A DNA stretch of 64,000 nucleotides. Source: Atriophallophorus winterbourni (taxonomy: Eukaryota; Platyhelminthes; Trematoda; Plagiorchiida; Microphallidae). The stretch's first letter is position 1. Every line of letters begins with the position of its first letter. The notes beneath the pieces are model-generated. The model did no database searches. It saw only the letters and a program-made list of their open reading frames with translations, and had not been told where the DNA came from. This document shows, in pieces, positions 20,210-31,567 of the stretch. Location: assembly GCA_013407085.1 (NCBI GenBank), contig JACCGJ010025938.1, positions 120,591 to 184,590 of the forward strand, read 5' to 3'. The position numbers and the translations under genes are program-made.

Positions 20210-21060
20210 ATGGATCTTAAATCAGCATTTTCTGATACGCCATCTGAGAATATTTCTACAGACGATATAACAAACTTTAGTCTTCCATCTTTTGGTATGA
20301 ACGATCCTCGCCTCTGGTTCGCGCAAATTGAAACCTTATTCGAGTCTTACAAAGTAAAAACTCGACGTGCTCAGTATAACCGTGTGGTTGGTATGTTGCC
20401 CCCTTTAGTCGCAAAAGAGGTTGCCGATTTAATTTGCAATCGCCCTGCCGATAACCCGTACGATGCCATTAAGCATGCTATTATTTCACGTACATCTTCA
20501 ACCGACGAGCAAAACCTCCGAAAGCTTTTGTCAGGTATAGAAATGGGTGATCACACTCCTACACAGCACTTACGACATATGCTGCAGTTACAAGGAGACA
20601 AGCCTGTTGACGACAAAATTATCCGCGAATTGTGGCAGCAAAGTTCATCAGTAGACGTCCGTAAAGTGTTAGCCATTATGGATAAGAATACTAGTTCGCA
20701 ACACCTGGCACGCATAGCGGATGAAGTACATGATATATCGCATGGTAGTACGTTATCTCATGTCCGACACACCACTGACGCGCATACAAGCATGTCCAGA
20801 ATGATTTTGAAGAGTCGATGTGTCATTGCAAGTACAGAACATCGCACGATCTCGTAGTTCTTCTCGAAACGTCATTCGCAACAGCCCAAGAAGCGATCGT
20901 AGAGCCGTTCTAACGCTTCAAGTTTATGTTACTATCATCGTCGTTTCGGTGCAAAGGCCCTGCATTGCACGTCACCTTGCACATATAAATCAAATTTGTC
21001 CAATCAGGGAAACCACGAAGCCAGACAGTAGACACGGCATCACTGTCTGGCTCCCCTCAA
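20210..21060 (+). pseudogene. Gypsy-3 Gag
   Basis: Starts at an ATG at 20210, about 100 bases after the LTR. Capsid-like region with NDPRLWFAQIETLFE, RAQYNRVVGMLPP, EQNLRKLLSG, ELWQQSS. After a frame change near 20800-20900 the clade-typical CHCC finger CYYHRRFGAKALHCTSPC appears at about 20925-20980. Gag forms the particle; this copy cannot make it intact. Confidence 0.88.
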
Positions 21061-21384
21061 AGCCGTCTTTTCTACGTTAACGACCGGGCCACTAAAATGC
21101 GATTCCTCATCGACACTGGTGCTGAGATTAGCGTTATCCCACCATCCACTAAGGAACGCAAGAGCCCTTCGTCAATGACGTTGCAGGCGGCAAACGGCAC
21201 GAAAATTTCCACTTTCGGTCAAAGATCACTTTCTGTCGAATTGGGTCTACGACGCGACTTTCGATGGATTTTCACGCTGGCTGATGTCAAAGTACCGATT
21301 CTGGGAGCAGATTTCCTCTCACATTTTGATCTTTCAGTCAATATAGCTAAACGAAAGCTTATTGATAATTTGACAAAGAATTAA
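21061..21384 (+). pseudogene. Gypsy-3 protease
   Basis: Retropepsin-like segment: RFLIDTGAEISVIPPS (intact DTG), LQAANGTKISTFGQ, FRWIFTLADVKVPILGADFLSHFDL. About 95 codons, usual for a Gypsy protease domain. A stop follows at KN before RT resumes. Confidence 0.9.
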
Positions 21385-21399
21385 CTCCTTTGGTAATTC

Positions 21400-22614
21400 C
21401 TGCGATTCCCCTATTCGAACCATTCGTGTACTCACCCCTGACATCCCATCTGCGTTCAGTGACTTACTGAAAGAATTTTCGGAAGTTTTCAAACCCTGTA
21501 CACAAGCTGCGGTCGTTAAACATAACGTTAAACACCACATTGTGACCCGTGGTCCTCCAGTGTTTAGCAAGCCCCGTCGTTTGGCTCCAAACAAGTTCGA
21601 TGTAGCGAAACGTGAGTTTGAACATATGCTCGAACTGGGAATTATCCGGCCATCCAAATCGCCTTATGCAAGCCCCCTTCACATGGTGGAGAAAAATAAA
21701 TCTGATGCTTGGCGACCATGCGGTGATTACCGTTCCCTTAACAGAGTTACTGTTCCCGATCGTTACCCCATTCCCCATATTCATGACTTTGCACTTTAAT
21801 TACACGGAAAGACAGTGTTTTCTAAACTATATTTGGTGCGTGCTTATCACCAGATACCTGTCGCCGGCGAAGATATCCCTAAAACAGCTATTACCACACC
21901 CTTTGGACTTTTCGAATTTTTAAAAATGCCCTTTGGTTTACGCAATGCTGCTCAAACCCTCCAGAGATTCATGGATAAAGTTTTCCAGGGATTATCTTTT
22001 GTGCATGTCTACATTGATGACGTCCTGATCGCCAGTTCTTATCAACAGGAACACGCAGAACATCCGCATGCTGTTTTTCAGCGACTTTCACAATTCGGCG
22101 TTGTGGTTAACCCGGATAAATGCCTTTTTGCTATCGCTTCCCTCGAAATCTTAGGACATCATGTCGATCAAAACGGAATTCGCCCTGTGCTTGATAAAAT
22201 TTCGTCCATCAATGATTATCCATGTCCCACCTCGCTTCGACAGTTACTTCGATTCCTCGGGTTAGTTAATTATTACAGAAGATTCATTCCAAACTGTGCT
22301 AACATCGTTCAACCGATGATCGATTTGTTACGCGGAACGGAACGACAATTTAAAATGACCGCAGATGCTGCTAAATCGTTTCAGCGATTGAAATCTGCAT
22401 TGAAAGAAGCATCTACGTTATCCTACATGTCCAGGAATCCCAACGCTTCGCTTTCACTTGCCACCGACGCATCACAAGCAGCAGTCAGTGCTGTCCTGCA
22501 GCAAAGTATTGACGGTATTACTAAACCGCTTGCCTTCTTTTCTCGTCGTCTACAACCCGCCCAAACCCGCTATGGTACATTTGGCCGCGAATTGTTAGCT
22601 ATATATTATGCGGT
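21400..22614 (+). pseudogene. Gypsy-3 reverse transcriptase and start of RNase H
   Basis: RT motifs: [70 protein letters not shown] (intact YIDD), [29 protein letters not shown]. One in-frame TAA at about 21797 (after HDFAL). RNase H starts with [15 protein letters not shown] and is cut at LLAIYYAV by a retroposon (22615-23153). Confidence 0.92.
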
Positions 22615-23153
22615 TCCAAAGGTTGTCATAGCCGGGGGTGGCAGTGGGGATAAGCTCCCACTGTTTATAAAATGCTCCCATATGGCACGCGTCTCAAATA
22701 GCCTCTGACAACCAAGCCCAGCTTCTGGCCTGCATGAGTGGCTCCCCGAGCCCGGCGGAACTGCTTCTACCAACAGGAGAAGGGGCGAAGGCGAGTGACT
22801 GGCGCCTGAAAACCAGTTTTCTTCGGGCAGATGGAGCTGGTTAGCCTAGGCGGGCATTTCATCTAGGGGAAGGAAAACCCTGGTTTTAAACCTTCGCTGC
22901 CTTGCGGGATACCCGATCGCGCGAAAGGCTTCGGGAGAAAACCCCGAGGAAAAACCTGGAACAGAGTCTGGTAGACCACCTCTTTCTGACAACTTCCTGC
23001 TGCCTTGCAGGTTGCACTTGGTTGTGCAAAGGCTAGAGAAGCTGGCTCGAACAAACGCCGAGTGGTGCTGGGGACGCCGCTTTGTACCCAAATTCCCAAG
23101 AACCTTCATTGAAGCCGACGCATCCTCCAGGAGGAGGTAGTCGCACAAAAGTA
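22615..23153 (+). mobile_element. 0.54 kb non-LTR-type retroposon inserted in Gypsy-3 RNase H
   Basis: The insert is bounded by a 14-bp target duplication with two differences (ATATATTATGCGGT on the left, ATATATTTTGCTGT on the right) and ends in an A-rich AAAAGTAAAAAGTAAAAG tail, the signature of LINE-type target-primed insertion. It is GC-rich compared with its surroundings and has no convincing coding; open frames on its minus strand look incidental. I do not see a tRNA-like head, so it may be a short non-autonomous LINE derivative. Confidence 0.85.
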
Positions 23154-23505
23154 AAAAGTAAAAGTAATATATTTTGCTGTTCGTCATTTTAGACATTTGC
23201 TTGAAGGTCGCGATTTCATTGTTTGGACCGACCACAAACCTCTGAATTTTGCGTTTTCAGCCACAGCTGATAGATATTCACCACGTGAGATACGTCACCT
23301 TGACTATATTTCTCAATTTACGAGTGACACTCGCTATCTATCTGCTTCGTCGAACACAGTTGCCGATGCATTTTCTCGCATGCAACTCACAGCACTCAGT
23401 CGATCGAACTTCGATCTCACGCAGCTAGCAGAGGCTCAGCAACATGACGGTGACATGCAGCACTACCAATCTTTGTCATCCCTCCGAGTCCCAACTCCAG
23501 TTTGA
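23154..23505 (+). pseudogene. Gypsy-3 RNase H, second half
   Basis: Resumes after the retroposon with [21 protein letters not shown], then [24 protein letters not shown] and NTVADAFSRMQ, the usual end of Gypsy RNase H. One frame change near 23500 precedes integrase. Confidence 0.9.
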
Positions 23506-24745
23506 CTGTTTTGTGTGATTTTTCCAACGAACATCCCCGTCCTTTAGTACCGAAATTACTTAGGAAATCCATTTTTGAACATTTTTATTCCCTTTCTCAT
23601 CCCGACATTCGTGCTACTCGTAAGTTGATCACTGATCGATTTGTTTGGCCGAACATGCATGCGGATATTCAAAATTGGACAAAAGCCTGTCTCTAGGGCC
23701 AACGCAGTAAAGTTCAACGCCATACTCTTAGTGCTCCAGGATTTTTTCCTCCACCAAGCCAACGTTTTCAGCACGTTCATCTCGATATTGTCGGTCCTCT
23801 GGCTATTTCTAATGATTTCACCCACATTTTAACTTGTGTCGACCGTTTCAGTCGCTGGCCTATAGCCATTCCCATTACCGGTATTACAGCTGAGACCGTA
23901 GCGAAAAACTTTCTACAATACTGGATATGTAATTACGGTGTTCCATCTACTATTACTACTGATCGTGGATCACAGTTCCAATCTACCCTTTTTCGTGAGT
24001 TGACTATACTCCTCGGCTCTAACCACATCAAAACCACAGCCTATCATCCTTGCGCGAACGGACTTGTTGAACGGTTCCATCGACAGCTGAAAGCAGCATC
24101 GATGTCACATGGTAATACCGAAAACTGGGCAGAGAACCTGCCAGTGATATTTCTTGGTATACGTGCTACCGTCAAAGAAGATCTCGGATATTCTGCAGCA
24201 GAGAAAGTTTTCGGCACACCACTCCGTTTCCCAGGTGAATTGATCGCATCCCCTGAAGTTGCAGCTGACATTACTATTCCCCACTATGTCAATCGCTTGC
24301 GCTCCTTCATGCGTCAATTACGTGCCACCCACACTCGCCCATACACCCGTAACGTTTACTTACCAAGTAATTTGCATTCATGCTCTTTTGTTTTTGTTCG
24401 AACTGATCATACGCGCAAACTCCTGCAAGCCCCATACACCGGTCCCTTCAAAGTCGTTAGCCGCTGTGACAAATACTTCGTCATCGAACGAAATGGTTCT
24501 CGAGATACTGTTGCAATTGATCGATTGAAAGCATCTTTTATCGAACCAGTCTGCGATGAAACACCGCCCCAGACGTTCACACCCCAAGTGGTACCCCGGA
24601 TGTTGACCTTTTCCCTTCAACCCCAACCACTTCTCAGTCGACCCAATCAACCCAACCATGTAAACTCTCTCTTCCATCATCTGACTCACCCTCTCTAATT
24701 CACAAAACTCGATCAAGCCGGAGAGTCAGGTAGCCTGCAAACCTT
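23502..24745 (+). pseudogene. Gypsy-3 integrase
   Basis: Zinc finger: FEHFYSLSHPDIRATRKL supplies two His and WTKACL the first Cys; the second Cys is lost (Gly) next to an in-frame TAG at 23695. Core motifs [20 protein letters not shown] and NGLVERFHR give D, D and E. The tail has [33 protein letters not shown] and ends near ANLADYAD. A frame change lies near 24000. Integrase inserts the cDNA into the genome. Confidence 0.92.
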
Positions 24746-24820
24746 GCAGACTACGCGGATTAACTATATTTTTGTTTCGAGCGTTTCACTCTCTTCTAAC
24801 GCTCTAGGGAGGGATTATTA

Positions 24821-25084
24821 TGGTGTTTTCATCATTGTATACATTATTACAATAACCCTGCATATTTGATTATTGTTTTGTTTTATTGATACATGTAAAC
24901 AGGTACACAATTTTGAATATACGATTCACGCTGCGCTCGTGTTCTGCTTTGGGACAAGTATATCGCGTGTGACTGCCTGGATTTTGTATGCTGTTATTCG
25001 TTGCAAACTGTTTCGGTTTATTGCGTTCAATAACCAGAAACGTACATTGTTAGTAGTGAAATCTCCGTTGGATCAACCGCTAGA
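24821..25084 (+). repeat. 3' LTR of Gypsy-3
   Basis: About 264 bp matching 19843-20108 with roughly 20 scattered differences, so clearly older than the Gypsy-N LTR pair. A purine-rich AGGGAGGGATTA lies just inside. Confidence 0.93.
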
Positions 25085-25257
25085 GTTTTAACTTCTACCC
25101 CTTTTTAACACCGGAATAATTAATTAAGATATTTAATATTAATACAACTATAGATAATTTATACTTATACGACGTTAAAGGCTTTTAGTTTTTTAGCTAT
25201 AAAACATTTTACAGTGGCATATAAATTTTTTTCTTGAGAACTTACTTTTTGGCAAAC

Positions 25258-25416
25258 GTTATCTCTACTACCAATTTTAGCTAGGCTGAAAAGGGGTGTA
25301 GCATTGAAATACAAAGTCTATTTAACTACTTTTAATTCAGACAATGCGTCAGTCAGCTAGTGGTGTATTGGTCATGTGCTTCGCCTAAGTGTCCTGAGGT
25401 CGGAGGTTCGAGTTGT
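25258..25416 (+). repeat. Dispersed repeat with tRNA-like end, copy 2
   Basis: Second copy of the repeat at 19104-19260, with about 10-15 differences, again ending GGTGTATTGGTCATGTGCTTCGCC...GGTTCGAGTT. It lies on the other side of Gypsy-3 in the same orientation. The sequence after the tRNA-like end differs from copy 1. Confidence 0.75.
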
Positions 25417-25767
25417 TGAATTGTTGAAATTCAGCAAAATACACTATTCCAATTCTTGAAATGACAATACCACTCATCTCTCTGTGACTCGATGAAGAGA
25501 TGTCTGTGTTTGAAATCGCATTTTGAACATAATTCATGAATAAACATTGCGATTTGGATCAAATTTCCTATATTTCAAACAATTACTGTGGTTTTGTAAA
25601 AAAATATGAATTTTTTATTTATTTTTTCAATATTCTATCAATTTTTATGTTTTATACAAGCTACTATCTGTACAAATGTTACCCAACTATTTTCTGGTTG
25701 CTAACGAAAAAATATGTATTTATGTTCGACCTTAACATTCGTAAAATCACCGTTTTATTTGTTGTAG
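25417..25767. other. Short AT-rich spacer
   Basis: Nothing recognisable between the dispersed repeat and the 3' end of LINE-C. Confidence 0.5.
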
Positions 25768-26007
25768 TTCAGTTCAGTTCAGTTCAGTTTGCACAGGACT
25801 GTATGTGGCTAACGAGCCAATCGAGCGTCCAGATTTCTTTCGGTAGTATGCCACAGAAGAGCGTCCACCACTTCAAACAATATCTTCACAAATATCTTCT
25901 GGTATGAGAGTAATCTGGAATGCAACAGAAAAAATCCCCTCACCAATAGGTGAGGAGAAACATTAGTGCGTTCCAAAGAAAACATGAGGATCATACCAAC
26001 TATTCCC

Positions 26008-28733
26008 TTACGGATAAAAATCAGGAAATAATGAAGGCCACACAGAGTCAAGTCTATTCTTGAAACCCCCTGCCGAAGTAGAACAAACAACTTCTTTAGG
26101 AAGTCGATTCCAGTAATTTACTACCCTCTCACTAAAGAAGAACTTACGAACATTTGACCTGACATGTCGCTTGGCCAGTTTTAATGGGTGGCCTCGAGTA
26201 CCCACACTTGGCGCTAGAGCGTACAATTCACTGGGATGAATAGTACTGAAACCTGACATGATTTTGAAGGTTTCAATCAGGTCCCCACGTAGCCTCCTCC
26301 TTTTTAGTGAGAAGAGCTCTAGACTCAGCAATCGTTCCTGATACGACCTACCCGATTGCCCAACAATCATACGAGTAGCTAAACGTTGAACACCTTCCAG
26401 CTTGGCAATATCCTTTTCCAAATAAGGTGACCATGCTTGAACGCAATACTCGAGATGTGGTCTGACGACCGCTTTGTATAATGGTATGAAAACCTCTGGG
26501 GACCTGCAGGATAAAACTGAACGAAGGCGAAAAAGCTCCCTCCTAGCGCGTTGTGCAGCGGCTGCGCATTGATCAGCCCATTTAAAGTCCCCTGAAACTT
26601 CTATACCTAAGTCACGAACTTTCGGCACCCCATTTATCTCCAGTATACCATCTGGACCAGCCACCTCTAGCTTCTTAATGACTTTAGACAAGAGATAGCT
26701 TTTAGTGAAGTTAACTGGTAGATCCCATGTAGCAGACCACTTGATGACTTTTTCTATATCCTCAAGAAGATCCTGTTCATCCAGTGATCCGATAATCTTG
26801 ACATCATCTGCAAAAATATAGCAGGGACACTTAAGCGACGCTGCCAAGTCATCGATGAAAATGAGGAAAAGTAGCGGTCCGAGTACGGAACCCTGTGGGA
26901 CTCCACTAACAACTTTTACTTTCGACGAATACATATTTCCTATCCTGACACGAAAGAATCTATTGCTTAAGAATCCTATTATCCATTTCTTCAGAAGACC
27001 ATCGATACCCATATAACCAAGTTTGTCTGCAAGCAATCTGTGGTTTACCGAATCAAAGGCCTTGCAAAAGTCCAAGTAAAAAACTTCAACTTGTTGGCCT
27101 TTATCTAGCCTCATGGTGACCTCGTTAAGAAAACATAAGAGGTTTGTTAGGCACGACTTCCCTTTAAGGAAGCCGTGCTGAGCAGAGTTCAGCAACGAGT
27201 AATCAACTAGATGGCGACAGATCCTATCCATAATAAGTTTCTCCAGGATTTTACATAGGATGCTAGTAAGACTTACAGGTCTGTACTTACAAACTGAGGA
27301 TCGACTGCCACCTTTATGTATCGGGATCACATTAGCCAACTTCCAAATACTCGGAATATATCCATGTTGCAAGGAAGCGTTAAAAATACGACCCACAGGA
27401 TCTGATAATATTGGCGCCAGGTTCTTTATAATTTGAGGGTAAATGTCGTCTGGGCCAGCAGATTTATGGGGGTTAGTTGCTGCAAGAGCAAGTTTAACCT
27501 CATCATCAGTGAAAATAACTCCTCAAGTGGAGTAACGATATCAGGCCTTTTGATGACTGGCATGTTAGGCGGATCTATTTGGCGATCAAGCCTCTGAACA
27601 GACTGGAAATGTTTGAGAAAGGCCGAAGCCTTTTCTGAATCTGAAACTATTTGTGGTCCGTTGCCAATCCAATCGCGCGTTTTGCCTTTGGATTGGGCAT
27701 AACTATAGCAACGCTTTGGGCACTGCTTTATATTGCGTGCCAACCGTGATTCAAAGTCACGTTTTGCTTTGCGTTGGATTCCCACAGCCTTATTTCTGAC
27801 CATTTTATACCTTGTCCAGGACCGTTGTGTCTGAGAAGCTTTGTAAGTTTTCCAGGCACGGTCCCTCATTCTAATCACTCGTCGCATCGCAGGTGTCCAC
27901 CACTGTGGCTTGTTGCGTTGCTTGACGTGCACCAACGGTGCGAACCTATCTTGCAGGGTAGACAGGCAGTGGTGTATAAGCTGCCAGTTTGTTGCTATAT
28001 CATCACCTACATATTGAGACAAGATCTTTTTAGCTTCCTCTGAGACGACTTCCCAGTCTACGCGATTGAAATTGCGCCTCAGTTTAGGAGGAGGTTTTTC
28101 ATACCTGAGTCTTAGTTGGAATCTGATCACAACGTGATCACTTTTTCCTAATGGAGTGAGATAATCTACCTGGCGAACCATTTCTTCGCTTGAAGAGATA
28201 ATGAGATCCAGGATCGAAGGTAAGCAGCCCTGGCGGAATCTTGTGGGCTCATTGACATGTTGACTCATGGTATGCATATGAGTCCATTTGCCAACTATAA
28301 GAACCTGGGACCCAAGCGTGTGCAGCAAACTGAGATTGCCAAGCAAATTTTGCAAGTCCTGAGGTCCTGCTTGCGGGCTCATATAAGCGCATGCTATTAC
28401 CACTGATTGCTCGTAAGATTGAACGATACATGAGCTAAGTTGGACGTTGTACGTGCTAAGCCTAACACTCGATTCTGAAGTTCGAAGACCTAGTCTAAGA
28501 AAGAGAGCAACTCCACCCCCGGTTAGTTCACCTGGTCTATCACATCTGACCACAGAATAACTACTACAAATGGAGTCAGGAATATGGTCAGTTTCAGATA
28601 GCCAGGTTTCGGACAGTGCTATTACATGCGGTCGTAACTCATGCGCTAGGATGGAGAGTTCAGACCACTTATTTCGGATACTACATGAGTTTCCGTATAT
28701 CACTGTGGCGACGGTGTCTCGCGATATATTCAC
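26008..28733 (-). pseudogene. LINE-C ORF2 (endonuclease and reverse transcriptase)
   Basis: Endonuclease at 27900-28733: NSCSIRNKW, ALSETWLS, RCDRPGELTGGGVAL, ACAYMSP, VNEPTRFRQG, GKSDHVVI. The GDFN motif is missing: VLIVG is followed after 9 residues by QHVNEPTRF, against 32 in LINE-B. A frameshift near 27450 separates it from RT (27396-26008): GGSRSSVCKYRPVSLTSI, QHGFLKGKSCLTN, VFYLDFCKAFDSVNHRLL, GVPQGSVLGPLLF, YIFADDVKII (intact FADD), CVQAWSPYLEKDI, ending FPDFYP. The RT half is an uninterrupted 462 codons. Confidence 0.93.
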
Positions 28734-28735
28734 AC

Positions 28736-30032
28736 TTAGTCCACGTTGATCCTCGGGCGTAATACCCGAGGAGTCAGCACGTTTTTTGGTGTGCTGCTTA
28801 AGAGAGTGGATTCGCCTTGCGCGGCCTGAAGTTCTGCCGTACCTCGGAGGTCACTAATCACGAGCTGTGGAATTTCAGGGACAATACGGTGATTATCGTT
28901 TTCATCCCCAGATCCATCCGTGATTTCCATACTTGACAAAGAGCCATCCTTTTCTGAAGAACAGCGCATTCTGTTATAATTTACATCATAACGTGAATTC
29001 TTTGACCTGTTGGATTCCTTCTTGTCATTGGGCACGACAACATGTTTCCCTTTGTTAGTTTCATTTAAAATATTGTAACTTGCAAAGAACTGGTCACGCT
29101 CAGACTGCAAGAGAAATTCAACTAAAAGTAGTCTTGGAGAGTGGCTAGACACCTTTGGCACCCTTCCACACGCCAACACGATGAACACGCTTTAGTGGCG
29201 TATCTGGGCGCATACAAGCCTTACGGAGCAGATTTCTTATACAACTCCGGTCGAGTGACTTACGCGTTTTGGCTTCGCATATATAGGGTTCATCCTGATT
29301 AAGCACCAGGATGTTACGAGATTTATCTCGTATTCCCTGACGAACCGATTTAAGCTGCTCCAGATCCTTGGATAACTTAGCGAGACTCGAAACGACAGTA
29401 GCAAGTAAAGTTGACTGAGAGTCAAATTTTCTAGTATCTACCTCTTTACGACCTGTCTGTACCTTGTTCCTACTTTTACGTGGCTTCGAAGGCTTAGAAG
29501 ACGGGGTCTGTGGTGTGACATTTGGCTTGGCCGCTTGATCCGGTGCCTTAATTTTTTTAGTCATTTTGCGTGACTTTGCAGGCTTGGGATTTTTACTCAC
29601 CGTAATTTCTTTGGAGTTCGTTGTTTGTACCGCTGGGCTAGCAGTGATACTCTTACGTACAACTTCAACAAAAGATCTATCCACAATAACCTTATAATCT
29701 GTGCTGTATTGCCGAGAACGAGCATTTTTAGCCTTTTCGGAAAATGCTTTTTTAGCTGCCCATTGGCACTCACTACATATCCATTGGAGCCAACGGCGAG
29801 TAACATACACCTTATAGTGCTCGGGATGTATCCCTGAACACTTCGGATGTGCCCATCTCTTGCAAGTATTACATTCAATGCCATTTAATACTTTTCTGCA
29901 ACAAGATTTTTTTAGGCACTTGTTGGCAATCATAATAAAGAAAATATTTGAATATTGATTACAGCAAATAAATTTCACAGACGAAATAGACTTCGCGTTA
30001 TGATGTGTATAATGCAATAAATTGATTACCAA
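28736..30032 (-). pseudogene. LINE-C ORF1 (PHD-like finger, basic region)
   Basis: Two overlapping frames (30032-29145 and 29188-28736) joined by one frameshift near 29160. N-terminal cysteine cluster at residues about 40-95 (SCCRKVLNGIECNTCKRWAHPKCSGI, then WICSECQ) resembles a PHD/C4HC3 finger; then a Lys/Pro-rich basic region (about residues 130-205), a conserved NILVLNQDEPYICEAKTRKSLDR block, and an acidic serine-rich tail. In CR1-like elements ORF1 binds the element RNA; a role in particle assembly is inferred. Confidence 0.82.
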
Positions 30033-30050
30033 TTTACAGCAAAATCAGAG

Positions 30051-30257
30051 AAAAGCAATCTGGAAATGGATTGTTAACAAGAGCGTGGGAAATACAACCA
30101 AGTTGAACGTACCGCGCACGTTTATTCATAAATAAAAACCAAACAATAGATCATGCCTGACATGACCTTGGTTATCCAACAAATATATATATATATATAT
30201 ATAATCTATATCATATTCTATATATAATTATGATTAATAATAATATTATTATTATTA
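30051..30257. repeat. AT microsatellite and AT-rich spacer
   Basis: An (AT)n run of about 11 units at 30182-30204, then ATAAT/TATT-rich sequence up to 30257. No gene is visible. Confidence 0.85.
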
Positions 30258-31522
30258 TCATAGTTCCCAACAGTTGACCTGTAACCACCCTTGTGTATTG
30301 GCACGATAATGGCTTTCTTCCACTTACTGGGAACAAATTCTATTGCAGGCATGAATCAAAGAGCTGGCAAAACGTTTCGGTAAGCCCTGAGGCAAGGTTT
30401 TTAAGCATAATTGAGTGGATTCAATCCGATACCTCAGACTTCTTGACGCGAACATGGATAAGTGCGTCATACACTTCAGCCTCATTTAAGGACAACTCAT
30501 CTAATACATGGACAACAGGTGTCACGCCAAGCAGACCCGACAGTGCATTTGAAGAATTATCCCGTTGTTGAACGCTACTGAAAAATCCTCAGAAGACAGT
30601 CGCCTTAGACAGGTCGGTATCAGCTACTTTTCTGTCCTCCAGTTTCAAATCTCCTATGTTTTCCATGGATTTGCCTTTTGACATTGCGTAGCTATAAAAC
30701 CTTTTCGGATTGGGTTAAGCATCCTTGGCTAAAGATAACTCAAAATCCTGTTTGAGCACACGCTATAATTTAACGCGAGCATTCCGAGTGGTTTTGTAGC
30801 GGGCCCAAGAATCAGAAGTCAGGAATAGCTTATATTGCCGCCATAGGCGATTCTGTTTACGGGTAGACCTACGGACTCGAGACCACCAAGGCGGCATTTG
30901 ATGCCTTCTTACGCACTCGTTTACATACAAATTCTATCCCAGTTTTCATTTATATTTTGGAATCGCTAGATAACTGAGGCTAAGATTTTGAAGTCTGTAT
31001 GAGTAAAACCGTCTACAAGTCTAAAATTGCGTCTAGGACGAGAGAAAGGTTTATGAAATCGCAACTAATCCTGTCTAATAAACTGTTCCGCTCGGTTAAA
31101 ATCTAGTACATTTCTAGTTCTAGATTTTATAGAAGAGGAGCTACCGTGCAGTGTTTCAATTTACTGACGCAAACCATTCAATACCTGGATAATTTGGTCC
31201 ACTGCAGGTGAATCGGAAACAATTGAATTTTGCCGTTTTTGTGTACCGACCTTGCTGGTCTTAGTACGCTTCTTAAAAGTTCCAGCTACATTTGTCACCT
31301 TAGGAGTGGCAGCTTGCCTGGGTAGAGGGGGTAACCAGGTAACTTGTTCAACTTTTCCATTGGCTGCAGTTAATCTAGATTCTTTATCTGCATGTTTTGT
31401 CGAAGTTCTCTTTACATTGACCTTCTTGGGAGGATGGTGCAGCTGGCTAACTTGGTCAACTTTCGCCTTAGCATCAGTTGTCCACAGGCTCATATTTGCA
31501 CGCTAAACAGAGTGGGTACGAT
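30258..31522 (-). mobile_element. LINE-D: internally deleted copy of the LINE-B family
   Basis: On the minus strand it matches LINE-B ORF1 (31120-31522 equals about 6420-6830, e.g. KVDQVSQLHHPP and a lysine-rich part), then jumps to ORF2 material equal to LINE-B about 8165-9008 (30258-31085). The join near 31085 removes roughly 1.3 kb covering the end of ORF1 and most of the endonuclease. It also ends early at 30258, inside RT. Heavily mutated; no long frame survives. Confidence 0.85.
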
Positions 31523-31567
31523 GTTCGACGAGCTAGGCAAAATTACCTTATTACACTATTACACACG

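Larger units (their letters stand above)
19843..25084 (+). mobile_element. Gypsy-3: CsRn1-type Ty3/Gypsy retrotransposon
   Basis: LTRs at 19843-20108 and 24821-25084 enclose primer site, Gag (CHCC), protease, RT, RNase H and integrase in Gypsy order. GTTTTA occurs at 19837-19842 and 25085-25090, fitting a target duplication. The protease DTG, RT YIDD and integrase D, D, E motifs are present, but single stops, frame changes and a 0.54 kb retroposon insertion inactivate it. It is the best-preserved copy of this group here. Confidence 0.95.
25768..30050 (-). mobile_element. LINE-C: nearly full-length CR1-like non-LTR retrotransposon
   Basis: Same family as LINE-B. On the minus strand: PHD-like ORF1 (28736-30032), ORF2 endonuclease/RT (26008-28733), short 3' UTR and an AACTG pentamer tail (in plus reading GTTCAGTTCAGTTCAGTTCAGTTTG at 25765-25790, i.e. 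four or more units). It carries only two frame breaks plus one deletion over 4 kb, so it is the youngest-looking LINE here. The 5' border is uncertain. Confidence 0.92.

Noticed and set aside
22846..23235. Minus-strand 129-codon open frame in the 0.54 kb retroposon
   Set aside because: Spans the retroposon edge into Gypsy-3 on the wrong strand, has no domain pattern, and is GC-driven.
25536..25907. Plus-strand 123-codon open frame
   Set aside because: Low-complexity Phe/Tyr/Ile-rich AT sequence that runs into the LINE-C 3' tail antisense; no protein signature.
30182..30204. (AT)n run as a possible origin or regulatory site
   Set aside because: A plain dinucleotide microsatellite with no associated motif.
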